A DNA stretch of 64,000 nt from Allopontixanthobacter sp034376665 (GCF_034376665.1 NZ_JAXMJI010000102.1:12604-76603); one strand, 5' to 3'. Counted from the stretch's first letter, positions 42,983-52,419 are shown. Notes: generated by a model from the sequence alone, not told the origin. A program made the numbers and translations.

Positions 42983-43249
42983 ATGTCGCTGATCATAATT
43001 TTCTTGCTGGGAATCGCCAATTTCGCGCTCCATCGCGCAGTGCTGGAAGGCCCGCACCCGAGGTCGGCGGAAATCGGCCGGCTTGCCGCCCGCTTTGGAC
43101 GGCGCGCAATGCTCGCTGCGGAATTCGTCGTTCTGCTCGCGGCGCTGTTGATGGCGGCCCGGGGCTGGACCTTCGCGGCATGGGCCTATCTCGGCTATTC
43201 GCTGCTCAACGCAGGGGCCGCATGGCTGATCCTGTCGCGCCGCTTTTGA
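42983..43249 (+). CDS. Small two-helix membrane protein, unknown function
   Basis: 88 residues. Hydrophobic segments (about 1-16 and 43-85) flank a charged stretch (HPRSAEIGRLAARFGRR). No family was recognised. Start uncertain: an in-frame GTG lies at 42965, and no strong ribosome site is seen. It precedes the lipid kinase gene by 80 bp. Confidence 0.5.
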   Translation: MSLIIIFLLGIANFALHRAVLEGPHPRSAEIGRLAARFGRRAMLAAEFVVLLAALLMAARGWTFAAWAYLGYSLLNAGAAWLILSRRF

Positions 43250-43329
43250 AATGCACAGAGCCGCGGGGGACGGTAAGATACTGCGATTCGCAGCGAATCT
43301 TCGCAAGCTTGCCGCAGGAACGGATTTTC

Positions 43330-44196
43330 ATGACCAACCCAGGACCGCTTTGGCTCGTGGTGAACAACGCCAGCGGGAGCTATTCCGACGATAGCGAGGA
43401 GCGATTGCAGGCCTGCTGCGCCGCGGCGGGAATGGGCGCGGGGGCAGGCATACTCCGGACAGTCAACTTTCCGGGCGAGGATTTGCCGTCCGCTGCAGAA
43501 CTCGATGCCGCGGGCGTGCGGGTGCTTGCGGTGTTCACCGGGGACGGCACGCTCAACACCGCCATCGCCCGGCTCGAAGGCTGGCAAGGTGCGGTGCTGC
43601 CCCTGCCGGGCGGAACCATGAACCTCCTTTCAAAACGCCTCCACAGCGATCAGGATGCGGAAACCATCCTCACGCGGTACTGCCGGGGCGAGGCGCGGCT
43701 TTCGCGGCCGCAGGTGGTAACGACTGCACACGGCAGCGCGTTTGCCGAACTGCTGGCTGGGCCGGGGACACGCTGGAATATCGTGCGCGAGGCGCTGCGG
43801 GAAGCGGATCTTCCCGGCGTCGTCGCGGGAACTGCCGATGCCATCGCGGAAACCTATGACGGCCCCAATGTCCATGTGATCGAACCTGCTGGCGGGCGGG
43901 AGGAGGGGTATCCTCTGATCGAAGTTCTCCCCACCGAAGTGGGGCTGCAGGTGAAGGGGTTCTATGCCGAGACGGTCGGGGACGTCCTGTCGCAAGGGGC
44001 CGCCCTGCTCCGGCGGAACTTCCGTGAAGGGCCGCACGACGATCTCGGCCTGTTCGCGCAGATTACCCTGCGCCAGACCGATGGCAGCCCGATCGAACTG
44101 CTGTTCGACGGCGAGCCGGTTACCGGCGGTGCACGAGAAGTTTTTGGGCTGGCCCCCTGCAGGGTCGATCTGTTAGCGACGCCGCATGACGACTGA
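43330..44196 (+). CDS. Diacylglycerol/lipid kinase family protein
   Basis: 288 residues. The DAGK catalytic domain has WLVVNNASGSY, the Gly-rich VFTGDGTLNTAIARL and LPLPGGTMNLLSKRL. It may phosphorylate diacylglycerol or sphingoid-type lipids, but no substrate can be assigned. AGGAA precedes the ATG at 43330. The stop overlaps the phosphoesterase start by 11 bases. Confidence 0.82.
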   Translation: MTNPGPLWLVVNNASGSYSDDSEERLQACCAAAGMGAGAGILRTVNFPGEDLPSAAELDAAGVRVLAVFTGDGTLNTAIARLEGWQGAVLPLPGGTMNLLSKRLHSDQDAETILTRYCRGEARLSRPQVVTTAHGSAFAELLAGPGTRWNIVREALREADLPGVVAGTADAIAETYDGPNVHVIEPAGGREEGYPLIEVLPTEVGLQVKGFYAETVGDVLSQGAALLRRNFREGPHDDLGLFAQITLRQTDGSPIELLFDGEPVTGGAREVFGLAPCRVDLLATPHDD

Positions 44197-45046
44197 CCGC
44201 GCACTTCTGTTCCATCTCAGCGACATTCATTTCGGGCTCGAGGATCGTTCCGCCTTGAGCTGGGTAGCGGACGAGATCGCCCGGCGCAGGCCCGACGCGG
44301 TGATGATAACCGGCGATCTGACCATGCGCGCGCGGCACCGCGAATTTGCCGCTGCGCGAAAGTGGATCTCCTCGGTCGATGTGCCGGTGACGATCGAGGT
44401 GGGCAATCACGACATGCCCTATTACAATCTGGTCGAGCGTTTCGTGACTCCGTACAAGCGGTTTCGCGGCCTGAAGGCTATGATCGAGCGCGAGATCGAC
44501 TTGCCCGGGGTGGCGATCGTTCCGCTCAAGACTACTGCCCGGGCGCAGTGGCGGTTCAACTGGTCGAAGGGATCGGTATCCGACAAGGCGCTGGCGAGGA
44601 CGCTGGCGGCAATCGATGCCTTGCCCGCCGGAACCACCGTGCTGGTCACCGCGCACCATCCGCTGGTCGAGGTGGATACGCACGGGACCGCGCTTACCCG
44701 AGGCGGCACTCGCGCCCTCGCCGAACTGGCCCGGCGCAAGGTCGCGGCGGTGCTGACCGGCCATGTCCATGATGCATTCGACATCGTGCAGGAAACCGCC
44801 AACGGTCCGGTCCGGATGATCGGCGCGGGCACCCTGTCGCACCGGATCCGCTCGACTCCGCCCAGTTTCAACGAATTGACCGTGGTCGGCGGTGACATCC
44901 GGGTCGAGGTGCGCAACCAGGAAGCGGCGTTGTCGAGCGCGATGATGATCGACGAGGTGCCCGAGGATGCAATGCCGCCGCGCTCACCGGGCGAGCCGGT
45001 CGCGCCGGTCAACCGTGTGCCGCCCGTCGACCCGCCGGTGCATTGA
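44186..45046 (+). CDS. Metallophosphoesterase
   Basis: 286 residues. The calcineurin-like motifs are in order: LSDIHFG, MITGDLTMRARHREF, VGNHD, TAHHPL and TGHVHD. It is a two-metal phosphoesterase, perhaps active on cyclic nucleotides or phospholipid headgroups. The C-terminal acidic, Pro-rich tail (about 250-286) looks disordered. It overlaps the lipid kinase gene, so a joint role in lipid phosphate turnover is possible. Confidence 0.85.
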   Translation: MTTDRALLFHLSDIHFGLEDRSALSWVADEIARRRPDAVMITGDLTMRARHREFAAARKWISSVDVPVTIEVGNHDMPYYNLVERFVTPYKRFRGLKAMIEREIDLPGVAIVPLKTTARAQWRFNWSKGSVSDKALARTLAAIDALPAGTTVLVTAHHPLVEVDTHGTALTRGGTRALAELARRKVAAVLTGHVHDAFDIVQETANGPVRMIGAGTLSHRIRSTPPSFNELTVVGGDIRVEVRNQEAALSSAMMIDEVPEDAMPPRSPGEPVAPVNRVPPVDPPVH

Positions 45047-45056
45047 TAGAGCGGAC

Positions 45057-45093
45057 AAAAAAGGGGCGACCAGTTGCCTGGCCGCCCCGTTTT
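45057..45093. terminator. Bidirectional terminator between phosphoesterase and rpsI
   Basis: A GGGGCG/CGCCCC stem extended by CCAG/CTGG is flanked by A and T runs (AAAAAA at 45057 and TTTT at 45090). It serves convergent genes on both sides. Confidence 0.85.
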
Positions 45094-45113
45094 CGTGAAA
45101 ATCCCGAAGGAAT

Positions 45114-45692
45114 TTAGCGTTTCGAGAACTGGAAGCTCCGGCGGGCCTTGGCCTTGCCGTACTTCTTGCGTTCCACCACGCGGCTGTCGCGTGTGAGGAA
45201 GCCGGCCAGTTTCATCGTGCCGCGCAGCTTCGGTTCGAATTTCGACAGTGCCTGGGCGATGCCGTGCTTGACCGCGCCAGCCTGGCCCGAAAGCCCGCCG
45301 CCCTTGACGGTGCAGACCACGTCATATTGTTCCACCCGGTCGGAGATGGAGAACGGCTGGTTGATCACCAGACGCAGCGTCGGACGGGCGAAATAGGCTT
45401 CCTGGTCGCGGCCGTTGACGGTGATCTTGCCGTTGCCGGGCTTGATCCACACGCGGGCCTTGGCATCCTTGCGGCGGCCAGTGGCATAGGCGCGGCCCTG
45501 TGCGTCCAGTTCCTGTTCGCGCAGCGGAGTTTCCGGTGCCGAGGGAGCGACCGGAGCAGCGACGGTTTCGGAACCGGCATCGCTATCGGCAGCAGGAGCC
45601 GCCGCGGCCGCCGGTGCCGGCGCCGAAGCAAGATCCTTCAGATCGGCGAGGTCGGAAACCGTTCCGGTATCCTTGGTGTTTTCGTCAGCCAT
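45114..45692 (-). CDS. rpsI: 30S ribosomal protein uS9 with N-terminal extension
   Basis: 192 residues. The uS9 core (about 65-192) has AYATGRRKDAKARVW, the GGLSGQAGAVKHGIAQAL region and the C-terminal ERKKYGKAKARRSFQFSKR that reaches the P-site tRNA. The first 60 residues are an acidic, Ala/Pro-rich extension not found in E. coli S9 but seen in alphaproteobacteria. It follows rplM directly. Confidence 0.95.
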   Translation of the reverse strand: MADENTKDTGTVSDLADLKDLASAPAPAAAAAPAADSDAGSETVAAPVAPSAPETPLREQELDAQGRAYATGRRKDAKARVWIKPGNGKITVNGRDQEAYFARPTLRLVINQPFSISDRVEQYDVVCTVKGGGLSGQAGAVKHGIAQALSKFEPKLRGTMKLAGFLTRDSRVVERKKYGKAKARRSFQFSKR

Positions 45693-46171
45693 TACGATGC
45701 AGCCTTGTTCTTGCGATTCAGCGAAGCGACATCCATCACTGTGGGCTTCTGCCCGTCATGCGGATGCTCGGTCCCGTTATAGAGATGAAGCGCCTTCATC
45801 TGCGCCCGGCCCAGCGGTCCGCGCGGAATCATCCGCGTGATCGCCTTTTCCATGACGCGTTCCGGGAAGCGGCCTTCCAGCACCTTGGCGGGGGTCGTTT
45901 CCTTGATCCCGCCGGGGTGGCCGGTGTGCTTGTAATAGGTCTTGCCGGTCATCTTGTTGCCGGTGAATTGCACCTTGTCGGCGTTGATGATGATGACATG
46001 GTCGCCGCAATCGACATGCGGGGTGAAGCTCGGCTTGTGCTTGCCGCGCAGCAGATTGGCGACGATCACCGCCAGCCGGCCTACAACCAGACCTTCGGCA
46101 TCGATCAGATGCCAGTTCTTTTCAACCTCGGCCGGTTTGATCGACCGGGTGCTCTTGGTGAGCGCCTTCAT
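45692..46171 (-). CDS. rplM: 50S ribosomal protein uL13
   Basis: 159 residues, complete uL13, with KNWHLIDAEGLVVGRLA and the C-terminal GTEHPHDGQKP typical. It is cotranscribed with rpsI; the stop of rplM overlaps the rpsI start by one base. The 187-bp upstream gap holds only a GGCCCG/CGGGCC stem near 46200 and a GAGGTA/TACCTC repeat at 46313-46330, possible leader elements. Confidence 0.96.
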   Translation of the reverse strand: MKALTKSTRSIKPAEVEKNWHLIDAEGLVVGRLAVIVANLLRGKHKPSFTPHVDCGDHVIIINADKVQFTGNKMTGKTYYKHTGHPGGIKETTPAKVLEGRFPERVMEKAITRMIPRGPLGRAQMKALHLYNGTEHPHDGQKPTVMDVASLNRKNKAAS

Positions 46172-46358
46172 GGCAGTGTTCCGTTCTTGTAAAATGGCTG
46201 GCCCGATCGCAACCGGGCCGGATTGTTCGGCGAATCCCCGACGGAGATCCTCGAAGAGCCGGCGATTTGTTCGTTTATGGCCGCTAAGTCAAGCAAATCC
46301 GGCCCTTCCGTGAGAGGTAAAATAATACCTCCAACCAGGATGGCCAATCAATCGGGCG

Positions 46359-47102
46359 CTAGCTACGCCCCAAAGCCCAGATTTCGGAGGAGGTCCGGCT
46401 GGAGCCGCCGACCGCTGACAGTATCCGCCGTTCGCTCTGCGCCATCAGCTGGCCTGCCGCATCCATCCGCGCATCGAACAGGACCGCGATCGTGCCGGAC
46501 AGGCCGCCGGGCAGTTCGACATCGCGGTTCACCTGCCATTGCAGGGGCTGGGGCCGGAACAGGTCGCGCGGCACCTTGCCGGTCGGCCCGGTGGCCGAGC
46601 TTTGCAAGGCGGACAGCGCTGCCATGATCCTCTCCGTTTCGGCTTCGGGCATCCGGGCACCCTCGATCTGCTCGGCAGCTTTGCCGACCGCCCGGTCGAA
46701 CCATGTCGAGTCGGGGTTTTCCTCGCCCCCGGTGATCACGCCGTCTGGCGACAGGATCATGGGAAACAGGCCAGTCTCCTCGCGCGATTGCTCCATCTGC
46801 GCGAGCGCCTGCAATCGCGGCGGTACATCCACATCGACCGAGATCTGACGCCCGGTGAGGGAAAATCCGTCCTCCACCCTGCTGAAGCGGACTTCCCAGC
46901 TGCGCCGCACGGTAATCCGGGTCCCGCCAGGCAGATCGCGCAGCACTGTGCGGGTCAGGTTCATCGGCGATGCGGGAGGATCGAACGCGCGGACTGCTGC
47001 GGAGGCAAATCGTGGGAATACTGCCGCCAGCATCGGCATGGCAGCTGCGCCTGCGATCAGGCGCAAGCTCTCTCGGCGCGATTGGCGGCGCGATTGGTTC
47101 AT
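46359..47102 (-). CDS. Tat-exported protein of unknown function
   Basis: 247 residues. The N-terminus is a twin-arginine signal (SRRESLR, hydrophobic to about 30, cleavage near FASA). The mature part is beta-rich with no recognised domain. The ATG at 47102 overlaps the ctaA stop by four bases, so it is translated with haem A synthase. Tat export suggests folding or a cofactor before transport, but no cofactor motif is visible. Confidence 0.7.
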   Translation of the reverse strand: MNQSRRQSRRESLRLIAGAAAMPMLAAVFPRFASAAVRAFDPPASPMNLTRTVLRDLPGGTRITVRRSWEVRFSRVEDGFSLTGRQISVDVDVPPRLQALAQMEQSREETGLFPMILSPDGVITGGEENPDSTWFDRAVGKAAEQIEGARMPEAETERIMAALSALQSSATGPTGKVPRDLFRPQPLQWQVNRDVELPGGLSGTIAVLFDARMDAAGQLMAQSERRILSAVGGSSRTSSEIWALGRS

Positions 47103-48172
47103 GCCGCTCTTGCCTGCGGCCGCCGGCCGAGCACATGGGCGCCCCATGCAGTTGCTGCCACCAGCAGCGCCCCGAACAGCTGGTGCGCGGTGGCAATCCA
47201 CAGATCAACCCCGGTCCACACCGTCGCCACGCCGAGGATTATCTGGGTGCCGAAGGCCGAGTGGATCGCAATCGAGGCCCGGCGGTCGAGCGGACGCACC
47301 TTGCGCGCCATTACAATCAGGGCGGCAACCGCCACCCACGCCCACCAGCGGTGGATGAAATGCAGCAGGAACGGATCATGGGTGAGGGCGTAGAAGAACC
47401 CTCGCGAAGTGTCATATTCGGGGATCAGACGCCCCTGCATCAGCGGCCAGCTGTCGGAGGCAAGGCCTGCATTGAGGCCGGCTACCCATGCGCCGAGCAG
47501 CAGCTGGACGAACAGGATCGCCGCCGTGAACGCCGCGACACCGGTCATCCGCGCGGGCCGGGCCGAGCCAAGCGTTCCGAGCCGGCGCAAGTCCAGTGCT
47601 GTCCATACCAGGCCAGCGAGAGTGAAGAAGGCGGTCAGCAAATGGATCGACAGCCAGAAATGGCTGACGTCGGTCATCTCGCCCGACAGGCCGGAGCGGA
47701 CCATGAACCAGCCGAATGCCCCCTGCATCCCGCCCAGCGCGAGCAAGGCAAGCAGGCGCGGCTTGTATCCCGCCGGAATCATGCCCTTGATCCAGAACCA
47801 CAGCAGCGGAACCGCGAACACGACGCCCAGCAGCCGGCCCCACAGGCGGTGGAACCATTCCCAGAAGAAGATGAATTTGTAGTCCGCCAGCGTCATGCCC
47901 GCAGGTCCGGTGACCAGCTGATATTCCGGAATCTGCCTGTACGCTGCAAACTCGGCTTGCCACTGTGCCTCGCTCAGCGGCGGCAGGGCACCCATTATCG
48001 GCTTCCATTCGGTGATCGAAAGTCCCGATTCGGTGAGACGCGTTATCCCGCCGACCACCACCATGACGATTACCATCGCGGCCATTACCCACAACCAGCG
48101 TACCAGAACGAGCGGCCGATCCATTCCCCGGTGGGAAGGTGACGGATTTTGATGAGCGAGTGCTGCGACCAT
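47099..48172 (-). CDS. ctaA: Haem A synthase (CtaA/COX15)
   Basis: 357 residues with about eight membrane helices in two homologous halves. It hydroxylates haem O to haem A for cytochrome aa3 oxidase. Family motifs include GGITRLTESGLSITEWKP and the haem-ligand His segments FFWEWFHRLWGRL and FWLSIHLLTAF, FLLHFIHRWWAW and TAHQLFGAL. It is the long proteobacterial type without a Cys pair in the loop. Confidence 0.94.
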   Translation of the reverse strand: MVAALAHQNPSPSHRGMDRPLVLVRWLWVMAAMVIVMVVVGGITRLTESGLSITEWKPIMGALPPLSEAQWQAEFAAYRQIPEYQLVTGPAGMTLADYKFIFFWEWFHRLWGRLLGVVFAVPLLWFWIKGMIPAGYKPRLLALLALGGMQGAFGWFMVRSGLSGEMTDVSHFWLSIHLLTAFFTLAGLVWTALDLRRLGTLGSARPARMTGVAAFTAAILFVQLLLGAWVAGLNAGLASDSWPLMQGRLIPEYDTSRGFFYALTHDPFLLHFIHRWWAWVAVAALIVMARKVRPLDRRASIAIHSAFGTQIILGVATVWTGVDLWIATAHQLFGALLVAATAWGAHVLGRRPQARAA

Positions 48173-48351
48173 CGCCCTCTACTGGAATTAGTCGGGCAAA
48201 AGCGCAAGGCTCTTGGAAGTGCATCCTTCGCAAGGAGCGGTGAATTTTCTGCAATATTTTCGGGGCTTGGCGGCGATCCTTGTCGCAAACGGGACCAGCC
48301 GAACCCAATTACCTTGCAGAATGATACATCGTCACATACATGGCTTGAACT

Positions 48352-48744
48352 ATGCACAGCGGTCTCCTCTCGATTCGTGCGCGGCTTGACCGCGCCGGAA
48401 TACTCCTTTCGGCCCTGTGCGCGCTGCATTGCCTCGCCAGTATCGTGGTGGTTTCCGCGATCGGCATCGGCGGACAATGGCTGTTTTCCCCCGACATTCA
48501 CCGCTACGGACTGGTGATCGCGCTGCTGATCGCGGCTGTGGCGATCGGCTGGGGCGCGCTGCGCCACCGGCGGATGGCACCCTTCGTGGTGGCGATGATG
48601 GGCCTGACCTTCATGGGCGGTGCATTGGCCGTTCCCCACGGAGTGCAGGAAGCTGTGCTGACGATAATCGGTGTCTCTCTGGTGACGCTGGGCCACATAC
48701 TCAACTTGCGCCACACGCACGGGACGCTATCTGGCAGGGCATGA
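48352..48744 (+). CDS. MerC domain protein
   Basis: 130 residues, four membrane helices. The N-terminal ILLSALCALHCLASIVVVSA matches the MerC mercuric-transport domain. There are no mer genes nearby, so the substrate is unclear and a role in mercury uptake is not supported. The stop overlaps the thiSG start by four bases. The 179-bp gap before it shows no clear promoter. Confidence 0.75.
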   Translation: MHSGLLSIRARLDRAGILLSALCALHCLASIVVVSAIGIGGQWLFSPDIHRYGLVIALLIAAVAIGWGALRHRRMAPFVVAMMGLTFMGGALAVPHGVQEAVLTIIGVSLVTLGHILNLRHTHGTLSGRA

Positions 48745-49721
48745 ACGCCCAGCTCAATCTATCCGTCAACGGCGAAACCCGCCGCACTACCGCCCCGACG
48801 ATTGCCGCTCTGGTGCGGGAACTGGAACTTGATCCGGCCAAGGTCGCGGTCGAGCGCAACGGAGAAATCGTGCCGCGTTCGACCCTGGCAGAGGTTCCGC
48901 TTGCCGAGGGCGATACTCTCGAAATCGTCCATTTCGTCGGCGGCGGGGACCATGACGACCGCTGGGAAGTTGCCGGACGCACATTCACCTCCCGCCTGAT
49001 CGTCGGCACCGGCAAATACAAGGATTTCGCGCAGAACGCCGCGGCGCTCGAGGCGAGCGGGGCGGAAATCGTCACCGTCGCGGTGCGCCGGGTCAACGTC
49101 AGCGATCCGAAAGCGCCGATGCTGACCGATTTCATCGATCCGAAGAAAGTCACCTATCTGCCCAACACCGCGGGCTGCTTCACCGCCGAGGATGCCATCC
49201 GCACGCTGCGCCTGGCGCGGGAGGCGGGGGGCTGGGATCTGGTCAAGCTCGAGGTGCTCGGCGAAGCGCGCACGCTCTATCCCGACATGCGCGAAACGCT
49301 GAAGGCAACCGAAGTGCTGGCGAAGGAGGGCTTTCTTCCGATGGTCTATTGCACTGATGATCCGATCGCCGCCAAGCAGCTGGAACAAGCCGGCGCAGTG
49401 GCGGTGATGCCGCTGGGCGCGCCGATCGGTTCGGGTCTGGGCATCCAGAACCGCGTCACCATCCGCCTGATCGTGGAAGGCGCCAGCGTGCCGGTGCTGG
49501 TCGACGCGGGGGTCGGAACCGCGTCCGACGCCGCGGTGGCGATGGAACTGGGCTGCGACGGGGTGCTGATGAACACCGCCATTGCCGAGGCGAAAGACCC
49601 CATACGCATGGCCCGCGCGATGAAGCTGGCGGTGGAGGCAGGTCGGCACGCGTACCTCTCCGGCCGCATGGGCACGCGCAAATACGCCGACCCCAGCAGC
49701 CCGCTTGCGGGGTTGATCTAG
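48741..49721 (+). CDS. thiSG: Fused sulfur carrier ThiS - thiazole synthase ThiG
   Basis: 326 residues. Residues 1-68 are a ThiS beta-grasp domain ending EIVHFVGGG. Residues about 74-326 are ThiG, a TIM-barrel that forms the thiamin thiazole phosphate from deoxyxylulose phosphate, dehydroglycine and ThiS thiocarboxylate. The Schiff-base Lys lies near DLVKLEVLGE (about 160). The C-terminal Gly-Gly of ThiS, normally free, is followed by DHDDRW and so is internal. No TPP riboswitch was seen in front. It follows the MerC-like gene with a four-base overlap. Confidence 0.92.
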   Translation: MNAQLNLSVNGETRRTTAPTIAALVRELELDPAKVAVERNGEIVPRSTLAEVPLAEGDTLEIVHFVGGGDHDDRWEVAGRTFTSRLIVGTGKYKDFAQNAAALEASGAEIVTVAVRRVNVSDPKAPMLTDFIDPKKVTYLPNTAGCFTAEDAIRTLRLAREAGGWDLVKLEVLGEARTLYPDMRETLKATEVLAKEGFLPMVYCTDDPIAAKQLEQAGAVAVMPLGAPIGSGLGIQNRVTIRLIVEGASVPVLVDAGVGTASDAAVAMELGCDGVLMNTAIAEAKDPIRMARAMKLAVEAGRHAYLSGRMGTRKYADPSSPLAGLI

Positions 49722-49930
49722 CGGGAGAGCGCTTTTTCGCTCGCGGCCAGTCGGCTTTGCCGACGCCTCCGCGGGGGCGGCCTGACCGGCCGTCACGCGG
49801 TCGCGTTCTGGCTGCCGCGACTGATCACGGCCCGTCCGAAAACTTGATCCTGGGAAACAAACACTCATAAATAACGCGATGTTAACCATGATGGGCGAAA
49901 ACCTTCCTACAACAGGGAAAGTTTCGCACG
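49722..49930. other. Non-coding gap between thiSG and the next gene
   Basis: 209 bp. It contains a GTCGGC-TTT-GCCGAC hairpin (49750-49764) without a T run, then an AT-richer stretch before the next start. No ORF or recognised RNA was found. Confidence 0.5.
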
Positions 49931-50455
49931 ATGACGACCAGCACCGCTTCCATGACGATCTCCGAATTGCGCGAGTTTGCGGGCTTCACCCCGGCAGAAC
50001 AGCGTTACATCAAGCGGAGCCTCGACATCGGCCTCGGGCGGCACGATGCGTTCAAGCTGTGGGCGCGGGACGCATCGGAAAACGCCTCGATCCGCAGCCA
50101 GTATGTCTCCTATCAGGAACTGAAAGGCCTGCGGGCCGCCGCGCCCAGCGGAAACGGCTTCGACGATCTCGAGCCGTTCATGGGCAAGCTGCTGCGGGTG
50201 TCGGCCTTCGACCTGGCGCAGGAGCGGCTGACCAGCTTTTCCGCGTACCGGTTCCTTTACGAACGGCTGCTCGGCGCGCGTGTCCGGCCGTGGCTGCCCT
50301 CCGCTTTCTGTGCAGCTGCCGCTTTGCCGCAGATCCGGCCCAACCGGCGCAAGGACCTGCTCAAGTCCCTCAGTGAAGCAGCAGCCACCGCGCCCGGCTG
50401 GTCCGACCGGGAACCGGCGTTCTACCCCGACTGGGTGGACGAAGCCGCGGCGTGA
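49931..50455 (+). CDS. Conserved-looking protein, unknown function
   Basis: 174 residues, soluble, no signal peptide or membrane segment. An N-terminal ISELREFAGFTPAEQRYIKRSLDIGLGRHDAFKLWARD stretch may be helical, and the C-terminus is Ala-rich. No family was recognised. The start is preceded by GGGAAAG at 12 bp. It converges on the acyl-CoA ligase gene. Confidence 0.6.
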   Translation: MTTSTASMTISELREFAGFTPAEQRYIKRSLDIGLGRHDAFKLWARDASENASIRSQYVSYQELKGLRAAAPSGNGFDDLEPFMGKLLRVSAFDLAQERLTSFSAYRFLYERLLGARVRPWLPSAFCAAAALPQIRPNRRKDLLKSLSEAAATAPGWSDREPAFYPDWVDEAAA

Positions 50456-50515
50456 CCGCATCGTAGCGGACGGTCCGGGGGCCACACCAGAATTGACTCG
50501 GTTGCCCGCTGGCGG

Positions 50516-52318
50516 TTAGCCACGGTACAGCCCCGCAAGCCGGTCGCCGTAGCGCTCCCTGATCTTGTGCCGACGGATTTTGAGGCTCGGCGTCATTTCC
50601 TCGTTCTCGACCGAGAACGCCTCGTCGGCAAAGGCGAACCGGCGCACTTTTTCGGTAACCGACAGTTCCTTGTTCACCCGGTCGACCGCTGCCCGCAACG
50701 CGCTGCGGAAGGCGGGCAGTTCCTGCAATTCGGCCAGATCGAATTTCTCGCCGTTTTCGCGCGCCCACTCCAGCGCCCATTCCGCTTCGGGAACGAGCAG
50801 GCCGACGATGTAGGGCCGTTTGTCGCCCGACACCATCGCCTGCCCGATTTCCGGCTGCAGGGTCAGCATTCCCTCGATCTTCTGCGGGGCGACATTGTCC
50901 CCCTTGTCGTTGACGATCATGTCCTTCGTGCGGTCGGTAATCACGATTCGGCCGCCGTCGTCGAGATGCCCGATATCGCCGGTATGCAGCCAGCCATCCA
51001 CCAGCGTGCGTTCGGTTTCCGCCTTGTTCTGCCAATAGCCCTGCATCACCAGTTCGCCCCGGCACAGGATCTCGCCATCTTCGGCAATCCTGATCTCGAC
51101 CCCGCGCATCGGCGGCCCGACGCTGTCCATGGTGATTCCCGCACGCGGGCGGTTGCAGCTGATGACCGGGCCCGCCTCCGTCTGGCCGTACCCCTGCAGC
51201 ATGGTCAGGCCCATCGCGTCGAAGAAAATTCCGACATCCGGATTAAGCGGCGCCCCGCCCGAGACCATGGCCTTGATCCGCCCGCCGAATTTCGCCCGAA
51301 CCTTGGGCCGCAGCGCCCGTTCGAGAAGCGCGTTCATCGGCTTGTCGCGCAGCCGGATGCGGCCCGCCTGCTTGTTCTCGCCGATCGCCAGCGCGCGGTC
51401 CATCATGTAATTGGCCAGTGTGCCCTGCTTTTCGATCTGCTTCATGATCCGGGTACGCAGCACTTCGAACAGGCGCGGGACGACCACCATGATGGTCGGG
51501 CGGGTTTCCTCGATATTGGCGGCGAGCTTGTCCAGCCCTTCGGCATAGAAGATTTCCGCGCCCATCCCGATCGGCAGGAACTGGCCGCCCGAATGTTCAT
51601 AGGCATGGCTGAGCGGCAGGAAACTGAGGAAGCGTTCTTCGTCCCAGCCGAAATCTTCCGCCAGGATGTGCGCCGCGCCCGCGACATTGCACAGGATCGC
51701 GCCGTGATGCTGCATCACCCCGCGCGGTGCGCCGCCGGTGCCGCTGGTGTAGATAATGCAGGCGATGTCGGTACGCTTGATCCCCGCAAGCCGCGCATCC
51801 ACCGCCGCGCGGGCTGCCGCCGGATCGCCTTCCAGCATGTCCGCCCAGGCGTGGCAGGCAATGCCGCCGGACTGGAATTTGCGGATGTCGTCGATCGCAA
51901 CCATATGTTCGGCCATGCCGGACCCCATGATTGCGGGGATCAGCGGGACCGACAGTCTGGCGTTGGAAACAATCACCGCCCGCGCACCGGAATTGTCGAG
52001 GATGTGCTGATGGTCGCGCTGGGTGTTGGTGACATAGGTCGGGACAGTGATGCATCCGGCCGCCATGATGGCAAGATCGGCAATGCACCATTCGGGGCGG
52101 TTCTCGGATACCAGCGCCACCCGGTCGCCGTCCGTCAGGCCGAGTCGGCGCAGCCCTTCGGCCAGCAGGCAGACCCGGTCTGCCGCTTCGCTCCAGCTGA
52201 TGGTTTGCCAGGTTCCATCGATTTTCGCGCCGAGGAAAGGGTGGTCGCCCCGCTCCGCGGCGCGGGTCAGAAACAGACTGACGAGATTATTTGCCTGATC
52301 GATATCGGATAGTTGCAA
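50516..52318 (-). CDS. Long-chain acyl-CoA synthetase-like AMP-forming ligase
   Basis: 600 residues. It carries the adenylate-forming domain: P-loop-like CIIYTSGTGGAPRGVMQHHG, the GYGQTEAGPVIS A5 motif and VDGWLHTGDIG A7 motif, and a C-terminal RNGE/LKIRRHKIRERY segment. It resembles FadD15/long-chain fatty-acid CoA ligases. The substrate is not determinable. The P-loop has GTGGAPRG in place of GTTGxPKG, a common variant. Confidence 0.88.
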   Translation of the reverse strand: MQLSDIDQANNLVSLFLTRAAERGDHPFLGAKIDGTWQTISWSEAADRVCLLAEGLRRLGLTDGDRVALVSENRPEWCIADLAIMAAGCITVPTYVTNTQRDHQHILDNSGARAVIVSNARLSVPLIPAIMGSGMAEHMVAIDDIRKFQSGGIACHAWADMLEGDPAAARAAVDARLAGIKRTDIACIIYTSGTGGAPRGVMQHHGAILCNVAGAAHILAEDFGWDEERFLSFLPLSHAYEHSGGQFLPIGMGAEIFYAEGLDKLAANIEETRPTIMVVVPRLFEVLRTRIMKQIEKQGTLANYMMDRALAIGENKQAGRIRLRDKPMNALLERALRPKVRAKFGGRIKAMVSGGAPLNPDVGIFFDAMGLTMLQGYGQTEAGPVISCNRPRAGITMDSVGPPMRGVEIRIAEDGEILCRGELVMQGYWQNKAETERTLVDGWLHTGDIGHLDDGGRIVITDRTKDMIVNDKGDNVAPQKIEGMLTLQPEIGQAMVSGDKRPYIVGLLVPEAEWALEWARENGEKFDLAELQELPAFRSALRAAVDRVNKELSVTEKVRRFAFADEAFSVENEEMTPSLKIRRHKIRERYGDRLAGLYRG

Positions 52319-52419
52319 AATCCGCTCCCCTGGTCCCGCACTCTGGCCCGTTCACCGCGGGCTTTACCGGTTCGATCTAGGCTGCCTTCAGCCTAGCGGC
52401 AAGACCACTGTTGGCCTGA

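Noticed and set aside
48600..48741. TPP riboswitch before thiSG
   Set aside because: The upstream region is coding DNA of the MerC-like gene with a four-base overlap, and no THI-box core was seen.
50567..52312. 581-codon open frame on the plus strand
   Set aside because: It is antisense to the acyl-CoA ligase, which has all its adenylation motifs; the antisense product has no recognisable domain.
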